Assembly: GCF_002156705.1 (NCBI RefSeq)
Contig: NZ_CP019893.1
Span: forward strand, 3,162,001-3,226,000
Direction: 5' to 3'
Length of the DNA: 64,000 bases
Source of the DNA: Natrarchaeobaculum aegyptiacum
GTDB taxonomy: Archaea; Halobacteriota; Halobacteria; Halobacteriales; Natrialbaceae
A program made the position numbers and the translations under genes. Under the pieces are notes generated by a model that was given only the letters and a program-made list of their open reading frames with translations, ran no database searches and was not told the origin of the DNA. The first letter of the stretch is position 1; the number at the start of each line of letters is the position of its first letter. Of this stretch, positions 37,109 to 44,830 are shown piece after piece.

Positions 37109-38037
37109 GCATCGATCGCGAGCCTCGAGAGACGTAGTCGTCGATCAACGACTCGACTGCTGACAGTGCAGATTGACGCCATAGCCGGCAAAAACGGTCG
37201 TCTCGAGTAGGCGTGTTTGTCTCTGTGTCGGTCGGAACCCCGTTTCCGACGAGAAACGACCGTGACGGCCGATGCCGCGACGCGATTCGGCTGGACCTGT
37301 TCGAACGAGGAAGTGTGAGGGAACTGGTGTGGTGGTTTCGATTGCGGGAGTCGACCACCCAGGAAATATCCGGCCCATACCTGCACCGGCGTCGTTCGAC
37401 GAGGGACATCGACTCGTACCGACCGGGGTTGTCACACGCATGCATATGTGTCCACTATCTTAGTATCACATGGGTCTGTCTTTTAGGTGCTGGATATCCG
37501 GAGACTCGCCGACGACCGTCGGCCACTCTGTGACGTGCACGACGACCGGACAGCACCGTCGCTCCCGGTCGACTCTCGCCACTGACCGCTGTGCGTCGAC
37601 GATCCCTCGAGGGTGTTCGACAGTGCTCCTCTGTCGTGCCTACTCGCGGATCTGGGGACAAACGGGGCGGTGAGCCCCAAAATTCCGGACTCCAAGCCGC
37701 TCGGTAGAGGTGAATACGTGAACGGCAACTATCGATCGGTGCCCGGGAAAGGTAACTGTCGTGGTTCGGTATCCGAAACCGGGAACGATCGAATATGCTT
37801 ACGCCCTCCCTCCGATCTGTGTCGGCTGCTCGTGTTCCACGAGGATCGAGGGCTGGCAGCGTCAGTCTCGCCTCGCAATTATTGCTGGATCGACCCCAGC
37901 AGATTACGGATGTATGACTGTAATTAGCGACGATATTCGGTCGTTTCGACGGTCGAACTACGCCGTCACAGCGGTTGCCCCGTCGGGCATGTGCGAAAGA
38001 ACTGTATACATAACGGCCCAACATACGACCCATACGC

Positions 38038-39135
38038 ATGGGCGAACGACAAATCGACGACGCGCTTCAGGACCTGCCGCCGAGTTCGAAGTTTATCTAC
38101 AAGGTGCTCGCGGACGCAGGGCCGATGACGCTCAAGGCGCTGAGCGAGGAGACGTTGCTGTCTTCCCGAACGGTCCGGTACGGACTGGATCAACTGGAGG
38201 ATGCCGGGTTCGTCGACTCGTCTCCCGCACTGCACGACGGCCGACAGACCTGTTACCGTCTTCGTGACGCTGCGACCGGCGACGGTGAAACCGGGTCGGC
38301 GGTACTGGTATCGCCCGAATGGCTTCAGGAGCGTCTTGAGGACGTAACGCGGGACGACCCGTCGCTGTGTCTCGTCGAGGCCGACGGCGAGTACGACGAT
38401 GGGCACATCCCCGGGGCCGTCCAGATCGACGTCCTCGCGGATCTCGTCGACGTCAATGGCTGTGGGATCGCCGACAAACGCTGTTTCGAAGAGTACGTGG
38501 GGTCGCTTGGGATCACCGACGACAGCACGGTCGTCATCTACAGCATCGACGACAACCAGTACGCTGCCTATCTCTACTGGTTGTTCAAGTACTACCGGCA
38601 TACGGACGTCCGCTTGCTCGATGGCGGGAAACGACGGTGGACGGCGATCGGCGGACAGCTCACGACCGAGTGCCCCGAATTTACGCCCCGGGACTACGAG
38701 GCACAGCTCCCGGACGAACGAATCAGAGCCTACCGAAGCGACGTCGAGGCAGCCCTCTCCCGGGAGACGACGATCGTCGACGTCCGGTCTGCACCCGAGT
38801 ACGAGGGCGAACAGACCCAGCCACCGAACAAGGACCTCCCGGCGGCCCGAACCGCAGGACACATTCCGGGAACGATCCACGTGACCTGGTCGGACGTGAT
38901 CGACGAGGACGGTCGATTCAAAGAGACGGCAGCACTCGAGCGGCTATTCCTCGAGCGTGGGCTCCATCCCGACACCGAGACGATCGTTTACTGTCACGTC
39001 GGCGAACGGTCGTCTATCGTCTGGTTCGTCCTCTCGGAACTCCTCGAGTACGAGGTGGTGGCGAACTACGATGGCTCCTGGATCGAGTGGGGCAACCTCA
39101 TCGACGCCCCGGTCGAGACGGGCGGTGACGAGTGA
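38038..39135 (+). CDS. Winged-HTH domain fused to tandem rhodanese (thiosulfate sulfurtransferase)
   Basis: A 365-residue one-piece regulator/enzyme. Residues about 14-76 form a winged HTH ('SKFIYKVLADAGPMTLKAL', 'LSSRTVRYGLDQLEDAGFV'). Rhodanese 1 (about 88-215) lacks a catalytic Cys, having 'YSIDDNQYAAYLYW' at that place; rhodanese 2 (about 232-358) has the active loop 'YCHVGERSS' with Cys319, as in thiosulfate sulfurtransferases. 'DGSWIEWGN' near 345 is also typical. This is consistent with a DNA-binding sensor of sulfane sulfur. It lies about 200 bases before the first SQR gene on the same strand. Confidence 0.88.
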   Translation: MGERQIDDALQDLPPSSKFIYKVLADAGPMTLKALSEETLLSSRTVRYGLDQLEDAGFVDSSPALHDGRQTCYRLRDAATGDGETGSAVLVSPEWLQERLEDVTRDDPSLCLVEADGEYDDGHIPGAVQIDVLADLVDVNGCGIADKRCFEEYVGSLGITDDSTVVIYSIDDNQYAAYLYWLFKYYRHTDVRLLDGGKRRWTAIGGQLTTECPEFTPRDYEAQLPDERIRAYRSDVEAALSRETTIVDVRSAPEYEGEQTQPPNKDLPAARTAGHIPGTIHVTWSDVIDEDGRFKETAALERLFLERGLHPDTETIVYCHVGERSSIVWFVLSELLEYEVVANYDGSWIEWGNLIDAPVETGGDE

Positions 39136-39290
39136 CGGAGATGCCGTCCCGGGCCGTAACCCATTCGGGTTCCGGACCCCAGAACCGGCCCAAAGGACCA
39201 GCATACACCGACCACGGTCGGACGTCTCCCGGACACTACTGTCGCAATAGTTGCGGAGACTTCCCGTCCATCGCGAGTTTATGCAGATAA

Positions 39291-39318
39291 TTACGCCTAT
39301 ATATAGACATAGGTGTAA
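39291..39318. promoter_or_regulatory. Inverted repeat around the TATA box of the first SQR gene
   Basis: Arms ttacgcctat and ataggtgtaa pair at 9 of 10 positions around an eight-base spacer, and the left arm runs into the TATA run (ctatatatag, 39297-39306). The ATG is about 33 bases downstream of the TATA box. The position suits an operator that would block pre-initiation complex assembly; the HTH-rhodanese gene just upstream is the natural candidate binder (inference). Confidence 0.6.
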
Positions 39319-39338
39319 TAGGCCCCTATTTGGCGGTG

Positions 39339-40511
39339 ATGACCCACATAGTGGTCGTGGGGTCCGGTTCAGGCGGCGCGATGACGGCGAACATCCTCCG
39401 TCGCAAACTGGACGCGAACACGACCGACGTCACAGTCGTCGACAAACGCACCGAACACTACTACCAGCCCTCGTTTTACCTGATTCCGTTCGGATACCTC
39501 GAGCCGGATCAGTCGCGGCCGATCGACGAATTACTCAAGCCGGGTGTCGAGTTCGTCCACGACGCCGTCGTCGGCATCGACCCCGACGAACAGTTCGTGA
39601 AACTCGCCGACAGCGACGACCTCGACTACGATTACCTCGTCGTTGCGACGGGCCACCGTCTCGATCCGACTGCGACGCCCGGACTGCTCGAGGCGTGGCA
39701 AGAGACCGACGCGGTGTACCCGTTCTACCACTACGAGGCTGCCCTCGAACTGCGCGACGCACTCGAACAGTTCGACGGGGGAACGTTCCTCGTCACCCAG
39801 CCGGACACGCCGATCAAGTGCCCGGGTGCACCGCTGAAGCTGACGATGCTCGCGGAGGATTACTTCCGTCGACGCGGCATTCGAGACGACGTCGAGGTCG
39901 TCATGACGCGTAACGCCGACCATCACTTCGGCGTTCAGCCCTACCGCGACAAACTGTACGAGATCTGGGACGAACGGGACATCGAGTTCAGGGCCAACGT
40001 CTCCGTCGACAGGGTGGATCCGGACGCAGGCGTCGTCCACACCGCAGACGGCGACCAGCTAGATTACGACCTGTACGCGCCCGTCACGCCACAGTTCGGG
40101 CAGGAGGCGATCACGGACGGATCGCCGCTGGCCGACGGCTCCGAAGACGGTGAGTACGTCACGATCGACAAGCACACCTGTCGACACGACGAGTACGACG
40201 AGGTCTTCGCGCTTGGGGACTGTGAAAACGCACCGCACTCGAAGACCGCCGCAGCGGCACGCAAACAGGCCCACGTCGTCGCCGAAAACGTCGAATCACT
40301 CGTCCACGGTGACGGCGTCACAGCCGAGTACGACGGCTACGCGGCCTGTCCGCTGTTGACCGAGCGGGGGAAGGCACTCGTTGCCGAGTTCGACTACGAG
40401 GAGTCGATCTCCGCCCCCGTCGAGACCAAGCTCAACTGGATCATGGACGTCAACGTCCTTCCGTCGGTGTACTGGGACGCCTGGATGAAAGGATACGACC
40501 CACTTCCGTAA
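39339..40511 (+). CDS. sqr: Sulfide:quinone oxidoreductase, type II-like (SQR 1)
   Basis: A 390-residue membrane-associated flavoprotein oxidising sulfide to persulfide and passing electrons to quinone. The FAD motif 'VVVGSGSGGAMTA' opens it. 'TPIKCPGAPLK' (Cys161) and 'DGYAACPLLT' (Cys337) match the two redox cysteines of human-type SQR (IKCAGAPQK, CPLVT). 'EVFALGDCEN' (about 288-297) is the second FAD contact. An ATG is chosen; a TTG and a GTG lie just upstream in frame. The next gene starts two bases after its stop. Confidence 0.92.
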   Translation: MTHIVVVGSGSGGAMTANILRRKLDANTTDVTVVDKRTEHYYQPSFYLIPFGYLEPDQSRPIDELLKPGVEFVHDAVVGIDPDEQFVKLADSDDLDYDYLVVATGHRLDPTATPGLLEAWQETDAVYPFYHYEAALELRDALEQFDGGTFLVTQPDTPIKCPGAPLKLTMLAEDYFRRRGIRDDVEVVMTRNADHHFGVQPYRDKLYEIWDERDIEFRANVSVDRVDPDAGVVHTADGDQLDYDLYAPVTPQFGQEAITDGSPLADGSEDGEYVTIDKHTCRHDEYDEVFALGDCENAPHSKTAAAARKQAHVVAENVESLVHGDGVTAEYDGYAACPLLTERGKALVAEFDYEESISAPVETKLNWIMDVNVLPSVYWDAWMKGYDPLP

Positions 40512-40513
40512 CG

Positions 40514-41371
40514 ATGGCAGAACACGACCAGACGATCGAAACCGAGATGGCCGAATCGTCACTCGATGCCGCTACCGCCAGCGAACTCGAGCGAGTAATC
40601 GAAGCGAACGACGCCGAACTCGCCGAGTTACTCGAGTTGCTCGTCGTCGTTCAGGACCTCGCAGCCGAACTCGCCCCAGAGCTTCGAGCGGCGACCGACG
40701 ACGCTCGCGAACCGATCAGCGAGCTTCGACACGCCTTCGAGCGCGAGGAGACGCTGGTTCTCGTCCAGCGCGTGGGAGAAAACGCCGACACGCTGATCGA
40801 ACTGCTCGAGGTCCTCGAGGTGACCGACGAACTCGTCAGCGATCTCGTTCCCGAGGTACAGACGATCGTCCGGGAAAACCGTGAGACGATCGCTCGACTC
40901 CGCGTCGCCGTCGAACGCGAAGAGACCATGGTCCTGCTCGAGCGACTCGGTGAGAACGTCGACACGATGGTGGAACTGCTCGAGTTGCTCGAGGTGACTC
41001 ACGAACTCGCGACCGATCTGGTTCCCGAAGCTGTCGAGGTGGCCCAGGAGAACCGTCGACCGATCGCAGAACTCAGGCTGATGTTCGCGGGGCTCGCCGG
41101 CACGTACGCTGAAGCAGACCTCGAGCCCGAGCGACTGGGACAGAACCTCGGCAACATGCTCGTCCTCGGCTGTCGACTCGGCGACGAGGAGTTCATCGAT
41201 GCCGTCGAATCCGGGCTCGGCGCGTTCACCGAGCCCGAACCCCCGAAGAAGGTCGGACTGCTGGGGATGATCGGGGCCATACGTGACGACGACGTCCGAC
41301 AGGGACTCGGGATGCTGATCGAGTTCCTGCGTCGGATGGGTGCCTCGAGGCGAGCCGACGGCGGTGAGTGA
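40514..41371 (+). CDS. DUF1641 protein with internal duplication, SQR partner
   Basis: A 285-residue acidic, Leu/Glu-rich helical protein. Two near-identical blocks, 'ETLVLVQRVGENADTLIELL' (about 76) and 'ETMVLLERLGENVDTMVELL' (about 136), show an internal repeat of 60 residues. The end 'GLLGMIGAIRDDDVRQGLGM' (about 249-268) is the DUF1641 signature helix pair. DUF1641 genes occur beside SQR-like and formate dehydrogenase genes in other prokaryotes. Coupled to SQR 1 with a two-base gap, it is likely an accessory or membrane-docking subunit (inference). Confidence 0.85.
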   Translation: MAEHDQTIETEMAESSLDAATASELERVIEANDAELAELLELLVVVQDLAAELAPELRAATDDAREPISELRHAFEREETLVLVQRVGENADTLIELLEVLEVTDELVSDLVPEVQTIVRENRETIARLRVAVEREETMVLLERLGENVDTMVELLELLEVTHELATDLVPEAVEVAQENRRPIAELRLMFAGLAGTYAEADLEPERLGQNLGNMLVLGCRLGDEEFIDAVESGLGAFTEPEPPKKVGLLGMIGAIRDDDVRQGLGMLIEFLRRMGASRRADGGE

Positions 41372-41602
41372 CCAGACGCCGTCGCTTCTCGTTCGGCTTC
41401 GACGTCTTCGACACGAGTGATCCAGTCGGACGTCTCGTTTTGCGACACTATTTTCGCGACCGTCACCGAATCGGAGCAGTCACCAGTGCCGTCGGCCGTA
41501 GCCCGGATGGACGTCTCGATCGCCAACTGGCCTCCCGATTCCCGTGGCGGATCGAAGCCGGTGGTATTGTCTCCATCTGACCGTTCGAAATCCGAATGAC
41601 GA

Positions 41603-41620
41603 AATATTTTCTTGCTCGAT
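41603..41620 (+). promoter_or_regulatory. Upstream element shared with persulfide dioxygenase promoter, peroxiredoxin copy
   Basis: The sequence aatattttcttgctcgat begins 55 bases before the ATG. A near-identical block occurs 54 bases before the dioxygenase ATG. A weak TATA box (ggaattatgg, about 41621-41630) lies between it and the gene. Confidence 0.55.
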
Positions 41621-41657
41621 TGGAATTATGGTTGTTGGTCTCGTAACTACGATTGCA

Positions 41658-42335
41658 ATGGCAGTAACAGACGACGCAGACGAGAGCGGCTTTCCGCTCA
41701 TCGGCGACCAGTTCCCCGAACTCGAGGTAGAGACGACTCACGGCGAGAAGTCGATCCCAGCGGACTACGAGGGCGAGTGGTTCGTCCTGTTCAGTCACCC
41801 CGGCGACTTCACGCCGGTGTGTACGACCGAATTCGTCGGGTTCGAGCAGCGACGTGAAGCGTTCGAGGACCTCAACGCCGAACTCATCGGCCTGTCGATC
41901 GACCGCGTTCACTCACACATCAAGTGGACCGAGTGGATCGACGACGAAATCGGCGAGCAGATCGACTTCCCGATCATCGCCGACGAAAGCGGCGACGTCG
42001 CCGAGGCACTCGGCATGGTCCACCCTGGTCAGGGTAGCTCGACGGTCCGTGCCGTCTTCATCGTCGACCCAGACGGTATCACCCGACAGGTCCTGTACTA
42101 CCCGAAAGAGATCGGACGGAACATCGACGAAGTGCTGCGCTCGCTCGAGGCGCTCCAGACGAGCGACGAGGAAGGCGTCGCACTGCCGGCTGACTGGCCC
42201 GAAAACGAGAACTTCGGCGACAAGGCGTTGCTCTCGCCGCCCGGGACCGTCGACGAGGTCGCCGAGCGCGAGGCCGAAGCAGCCGACGAGGGCTACGAAT
42301 CCTACGACTGGTGGTTCACGCTGAAAGAGCTCTAG
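41658..42335 (+). CDS. 1-Cys peroxiredoxin (Prx6 family)
   Basis: A 225-residue thiol peroxidase. The peroxidatic Cys55 is in 'PGDFTPVCTTEF', and an Arg is in 'GSSTVRAVFIVDPDG'. No second cysteine exists in the chain, so an external thiol must resolve the sulfenic acid. The C-terminal 'WWFTLKEL' region fits Prx6-type dimers. ATG at 'MAVTDDADES' matches family N-termini; an upstream ATG would add ten hydrophobic residues. Sulfur-cluster context suggests removal of peroxide or polysulfide-derived oxidants. Confidence 0.92.
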   Translation: MAVTDDADESGFPLIGDQFPELEVETTHGEKSIPADYEGEWFVLFSHPGDFTPVCTTEFVGFEQRREAFEDLNAELIGLSIDRVHSHIKWTEWIDDEIGEQIDFPIIADESGDVAEALGMVHPGQGSSTVRAVFIVDPDGITRQVLYYPKEIGRNIDEVLRSLEALQTSDEEGVALPADWPENENFGDKALLSPPGTVDEVAEREAEAADEGYESYDWWFTLKEL

Positions 42336-42610
42336 ACGATCGACGGATTCTCCGCCAGTCTGTCGCTCGACGCTCGGATTCGAGTGATCGGTCACCTCGA
42401 TCGAGGCCACCCGCGATGCAGGATATAGTAGCCACTGCACACCTGATCGCCAGACCGATCGGCGATCAGTGTGTAAACCGTTGCAGTTGTTACTTTGGCC
42501 TATCAGGTGATAGGATACGGCAATCGTTTCGTCTTGTGCGCTTACCACCCGGAGAAACGGCGACGTTGTCGGACAGGTGAACCGATTTGAAGGTCGCGTC
42601 CAAAGGCTCG

Positions 42611-42647
42611 AGTGGCGGGAGGACCGAACTGGTCGGCACCCGCCACT
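42611..42647. repeat. Hairpin with 9-bp arms
   Basis: agtggcggg pairs exactly with cccgccact around 19 bases that can themselves form a short stem (gacc/ggtc). Confidence 0.55.
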
Positions 42648-42739
42648 GTCGAACGGTCTGTCGCACGCCAGTTCCGACCTGCCGATGCTCCCGCCCGGCG
42701 TGGCCGAACGTGGCGGTCGGCAAACCGCGTCGGTTCGCA

Positions 42740-42758
42740 CGTGGAGTCGAACTCCACG
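42740..42758. repeat. Hairpin with 8-bp perfect arms
   Basis: cgtggagt pairs exactly with actccacg around a three-base loop (cga). Confidence 0.6.
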
Positions 42759-42777
42759 ATCCGATCGTCGAGTCACT

Positions 42778-42805
42778 CGAACTCGCGGTAGTCCACGCGA
42801 GTTCG
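42778..42805. repeat. Hairpin with 10-bp perfect arms
   Basis: cgaactcgcg pairs exactly with cgcgagttcg around an eight-base loop. Confidence 0.6.
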
Positions 42806-42840
42806 GTCACCTCTCCCACCAGTCGTTTATCCCCTTTCCA

Positions 42841-42909
42841 GTGGCGGTCCAAGCCCGAACTGATGAGTGAAATCGGGCGTCTACCACCGATTTCACCCAT
42901 CAGTCGACG
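42841..42909 (-). repeat. 69-bp hairpin element, copy D
   Basis: On the minus strand it begins cgtcgactga and ends 'cagttcgggcttggaccgccac'. Flanks and total length equal those of copy A, but the stem is unrelated in sequence: an 18-bp stem with one mismatch (actgatgggtgaaatcgg pairing with ccgatttcactcatcagt) around a ten-base loop. Confidence 0.75.
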
Positions 42910-43430
42910 CATGGATCGGTACTGGTCGAGTACCACGGGCCAGAACTGTGTCCCCGACCCGGCTCGAGCCAGTAGCGATCGGGCTTCGCCCGCCCCACTC
43001 CAGCCGTGCGGTCGAGTGTGGACGGACGTTCAGTGGCACGATAGCTGCAAGATTCTCGCATATCGCTTCGTCGCCCCGGTCTGTCGACGAGATTGATCCG
43101 TAACCGAAGACTGTTGTGAGAATAACCCGAAGCACGTGTTGACGGGAGGCGAGCACACCGCCTCAAAACTGGGCGAAGCCACCGTACCATCAGCGTGGAA
43201 CTGTGCTGGTCGACGCTACCACCCTCGGCCAGCCGACCCGTCAACCACCACCGACTCATCGGGCCTCCCGTCCACTTCGTCGACTGCTTCTGGAAATCGA
43301 TTCCGCCTGAAACTCCGATCACCGGGCCGCCAGACCAGTCTCCAGGAGACCCGGGAGACGCCACCGGAATCTGGTGCAACAACTTCCGTCGGTTCTTACC
43401 GGAACCGCTCGAACGTGCCTCGAATGGCAC

Positions 43431-43449
43431 AATATTTCTTGTCGCTCGA
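43431..43449 (+). promoter_or_regulatory. Upstream element shared with peroxiredoxin promoter, dioxygenase copy
   Basis: aatatttcttgtcgctcga begins 54 bases before the ATG. A TATA box (ttaatat, about 43454-43460) lies some 25-31 bases before the ATG, so the element sits upstream of it, where activators bind in archaea. Confidence 0.55.
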
Positions 43450-43484
43450 ATCCTTAATATCGGAGGGTTCGAACCTGTGCTCGT

Positions 43485-44660
43485 ATGGTCGAAGCCATTT
43501 CGGCAGCCGACTTGCGGGACCGTATCGAAGCCGACGCACTCGACGTGCTCTTCGACACGCGAGCACCGGACGATTTCGACGACTGGCACATTGCAGACGC
43601 AGAGAACGTCGAGTATTCCGGCTCCGACGACGAACTCGTCGGTGACTTCCATCCCGAAGAGTACGACCCGGACGACGAAATCGTCGTGACGTGTGCGACC
43701 GGCAACTCGGCCGGTGCTTTCGCCGAGTACCTCTCCGAGGTCGAGGGCTACGAGAACGTCGCCTACGTCGACGGTGGCATGGAAGACTGGAGCCTCGTCT
43801 ACGACGTCGTTCCGATCGCGACCGAACGCGACGACCTCGAGATCCTCCAGCTCCAGCGTCGTGCGAAAGGGTGTCTTGGCTATCTGATCGGCTCGAAACG
43901 CACCGGCAAGGCCGCACTCGTCGACGTCACCCGCGCGACGCGAGCCTTCGAGGGTGCTGCCGCAGAGCGCGGCTACGAGATCGCTCGCGTCTTCGACACG
44001 CACATTCACGCAGATCACATCTCTGCGGGCCGAATGCTCGCCGAGAAGTACGACGTGCCCTACCACCTCGGCGAGCCCGCCAACACACGCGATCCCCAGT
44101 TCGAATTCGACGGCCTCGAGCCGAACGAGACGGTGCTGGTCGGTGACGTCGCCATCAAGGCCGTTCATACGCCGGGTCACACCACGGGGATGACCTCCTA
44201 CCTCGTCGAGGACGAGGCACTGCTGACCGGCGATACCCTGTTCGTCGAATCGATCGGTCGAACCGAACTGCAGTTCGCCGGCGAGGACGCCAAAGCTGGT
44301 GCTCGCGTCCAGTACGAGACGCTCCACCACAAGATCGGGACCCTGCCGGACCACGTCAAGATCCTCCCCGGGCACTTTTCGCTGACCAACTGCGGCGAAT
44401 ACATCGACGTCCAGCCCGGCGCACCGATGTTCTCGACCGTCGGCGAGATCTGGGCGAAAAACGAGATCATCCAGCTCGAGGAAGACGAGTTCGTCGAGCA
44501 CATGTTCGACAACCTGCCCTCGAAGCCGCCGAACTACGAGAAGGTCATCGAGACGAACCTCGGGGTTTACGAGCCGGAGGGCGAAGACGAGCGCAACGAA
44601 CTCGAGCTCGGACCCAACCGGTGTGCTGCCACCGAAGATAGCGCCGTCGCGGACGACTGA
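43485..44660 (+). CDS. Rhodanese-metallo-beta-lactamase fusion (persulfide dioxygenase-like)
   Basis: A 391-residue two-domain enzyme. The N-terminal rhodanese (about 1-110) has the active Cys70 in 'VTCATGNSAG'. The MBL domain (about 115-391) has 'HIHADH' (173-178), 'HTPGHTTG' (His232), Asp250 in 'LTGDTLF' and His297 in 'LPGHFSL', as in ETHE1-type persulfide dioxygenases. These use Fe2+ and O2 to turn glutathione or other persulfide to sulfite. The domain order is rhodanese first, opposite to the MBL-rhodanese order of bacterial CstB-type fusions. Haloarchaeal low-molecular-weight thiol, not glutathione, is the likely carrier (inference). Confidence 0.9.
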   Translation: MVEAISAADLRDRIEADALDVLFDTRAPDDFDDWHIADAENVEYSGSDDELVGDFHPEEYDPDDEIVVTCATGNSAGAFAEYLSEVEGYENVAYVDGGMEDWSLVYDVVPIATERDDLEILQLQRRAKGCLGYLIGSKRTGKAALVDVTRATRAFEGAAAERGYEIARVFDTHIHADHISAGRMLAEKYDVPYHLGEPANTRDPQFEFDGLEPNETVLVGDVAIKAVHTPGHTTGMTSYLVEDEALLTGDTLFVESIGRTELQFAGEDAKAGARVQYETLHHKIGTLPDHVKILPGHFSLTNCGEYIDVQPGAPMFSTVGEIWAKNEIIQLEEDEFVEHMFDNLPSKPPNYEKVIETNLGVYEPEGEDERNELELGPNRCAATEDSAVADD

Positions 44661-44683
44661 AACGAGGACAACTCCCAACGCAC

Positions 44684-44827
44684 ATGCTCGGAATCGAAGG
44701 TGGACTGCTCGGCGCGTTCGCAGTCGTCGGGTTCATCACCCTCCAGGCGGTCGTCCTCTACGTCGCCTACGGCTGGCTCGAGTCGCTCGTCCAGAAGGCT
44801 GTTGCACGGTACCAGCAGGTGAACTAG
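44684..44827 (+). CDS. 47-residue single-helix membrane peptide in sulfur operon
   Basis: A short frame (MLGIEGGLLGAFAVVGFI...) with one hydrophobic segment (about residues 8-32) and a polar end 'VQKAVARYQQVN'. It starts 23 bases after the dioxygenase stop and ends three bases before the exporter ATG, so it lies inside the operon. No homologue is recognised by name. Its placement suggests a small subunit or stabiliser of the exporter. Confidence 0.65.
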   Translation: MLGIEGGLLGAFAVVGFITLQAVVLYVAYGWLESLVQKAVARYQQVN

Positions 44828-44830
44828 TCG

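Larger units (their letters stand above)
36902..38037. other. Non-coding gap between Usp trio and sulfur cluster
   Basis: About 1.1 kb with no convincing gene. It opens with a hairpin (gtgggg/ccccac) just after the Usp stop. An AT-rich block (about 36988-37030) stands out from the GC-rich surroundings. A hairpin resembling the 69-bp family (copy E) lies near 37050-37108. Reading frames found here have no protein-like composition. Confidence 0.55.
42336..43484. other. Hairpin-rich non-coding gap
   Basis: About 1.15 kb with no convincing protein. Stems seen include 42611-42647 (9 bp arms), 42740-42758 (8 bp, 3-base loop), 42778-42805 (10 bp, 8-base loop) and 42841-42909 (69-bp element, copy D). 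A 7-bp palindrome (cctatca/tgatagg) lies at 42499-42514. The density is higher than in other gaps here. The last 60 bases hold the dioxygenase promoter. Confidence 0.55.

Noticed and set aside
37455-38039. Minus-strand frame upstream of the HTH-rhodanese gene
   Set aside because: Arg/Ser-rich, no recognised family, and it overlaps the promoter region of the plus-strand gene.
42490-42936. Minus-strand frame in the hairpin-rich gap, considered as a broken transposase
   Set aside because: No DDE, HTH or other transposase motif could be read, and it runs through several hairpins.
42900-44678. Long minus-strand frame across the dioxygenase gene
   Set aside because: The plus strand has both rhodanese and MBL motifs with a promoter; this frame is a shadow extended into the gap.
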